Shown here one piece after another: positions 63,924 to 64,000 of a stretch of DNA of 64,000 nucleotides; position 1 is the first letter of the stretch; the number at the start of each line of letters is the position of its first letter. The notes under the pieces were generated by a model. It was not told the DNA's origin and made no database searches. It worked only from the letters and a program-made list of their open reading frames with translations. The stretch lies in contig NZ_RZNX01000006.1 in the NCBI RefSeq assembly GCF_003994465.1, positions 62,001 through 126,000 on the forward strand, in the 5' to 3' direction. The translations under genes and the position numbers were made by a program. The stretch is from Paenibacillus zeisoli (GTDB lineage Bacteria; Bacillota; Bacilli; Paenibacillales; Paenibacillaceae).

Positions 63924-63984
63924 AGACAGTATATTGACTGAATTTTAGATGTGCTCTATAATTTATTTAGAACTTATACTGTCT
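63924..63984 (+). promoter_or_regulatory. Promoter at the right edge flanked by a 10-bp inverted repeat
   Basis: TTGACT (63934-63939) and TATAAT (63957-63962) have a 17-bp spacer. AGACAGTATA (63924-63933) touches the -35 box and its reverse complement TATACTGTCT (63975-63984) lies just after the start point. ATTTAGA/TCTAAAT also forms a closer palindrome (about 63966-63987). AAGGAG at 63991-63996 is a ribosome site for a gene that begins outside the window. Confidence 0.7.
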
Positions 63985-64000
63985 AAATTGAAGGAGCTAA

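Overview
The window looks like a chromosomal segment of a spore-forming Paenibacillus or close relative (Firmicutes, Bacillales). Pointers are an alpha/beta-type small acid-soluble spore protein, an SLH-anchored mannanase, a collagen-like spore-surface protein, strong GGAGG ribosome binding sites, intrinsic terminators, sigma-A promoters with 17-bp spacers and YolD, DUF3889 and YkcB/YkcC-like genes. This placement is inferred from gene content; no 16S or database comparison was possible.

Layout. 1-3.9 kb is a phosphate-regulation block: the end of a sensor kinase, an OmpR/PhoB-type regulator, a soluble chemoreceptor-like protein, pstB and phoU, with 11-bp-spaced TTTACA-type repeats resembling PhoP boxes. 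4.2-10 kb is housekeeping: polA, mutM, coaE, a lytic transglycosylase, a SASP and nrdR. 10-26.6 kb is a complete beta-mannan utilisation locus. A cell-surface GH26 mannanase cuts the polymer, a sugar ABC importer without its own ATPase takes up fragments, and intracellular GH113, GH130 (two subfamilies), a cellobiose-2-epimerase-type enzyme and two esterases finish the job. A LacI-family repressor has four matching operator sites in the locus, and two of the promoters also carry a cre-like site between -35 and -10.

26.7-37.5 kb holds an ECF-type sigma factor with a membrane partner, a membrane diguanylate cyclase, and a two-component system divergent from a surface-glycosylation operon (ArnT/PMT-like transferase, DPM-like GT2, GtrA flippase, UDP-glucose pyrophosphorylase). 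37.5-41.9 kb has small accessory genes and a group of probable surface proteins (jelly-roll-like and sialidase-like propeller). 42-53.6 kb holds two organosulfur (sulfonate or sulfate-ester type) uptake and oxidation operons, each with ABC importer and FMN monooxygenase and one with a TauD-type dioxygenase, around a TetR regulator.

The most notable signal is in the leaders of these two operons. Each has a consensus promoter followed by a shared 19-nt motif that forms a small hairpin with compensatory base changes, and directly after it a terminator-like hairpin before the first gene. This looks like an attenuation or riboswitch-type RNA that I cannot assign to a known class.

53.9-60.2 kb has an NlpC/P60 protein, tRNA-Ala, and a small AT-richer cassette: a 67-residue helical protein, a giant Gly-X-Thr collagen-like protein with 27 perfect 18-bp repeats, and two glycosyltransferases. 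It ends at an isolated 3' tRNA fragment, so it may have been acquired horizontally. 60.3-64 kb carries two small self-regulated modules with clear palindromic operators (oxidoreductase/MarR and TetR/SDR) and a VOC-family protein. Two copies of a roughly 105-bp palindromic intergenic repeat and two degenerate tandem arrays also occur.
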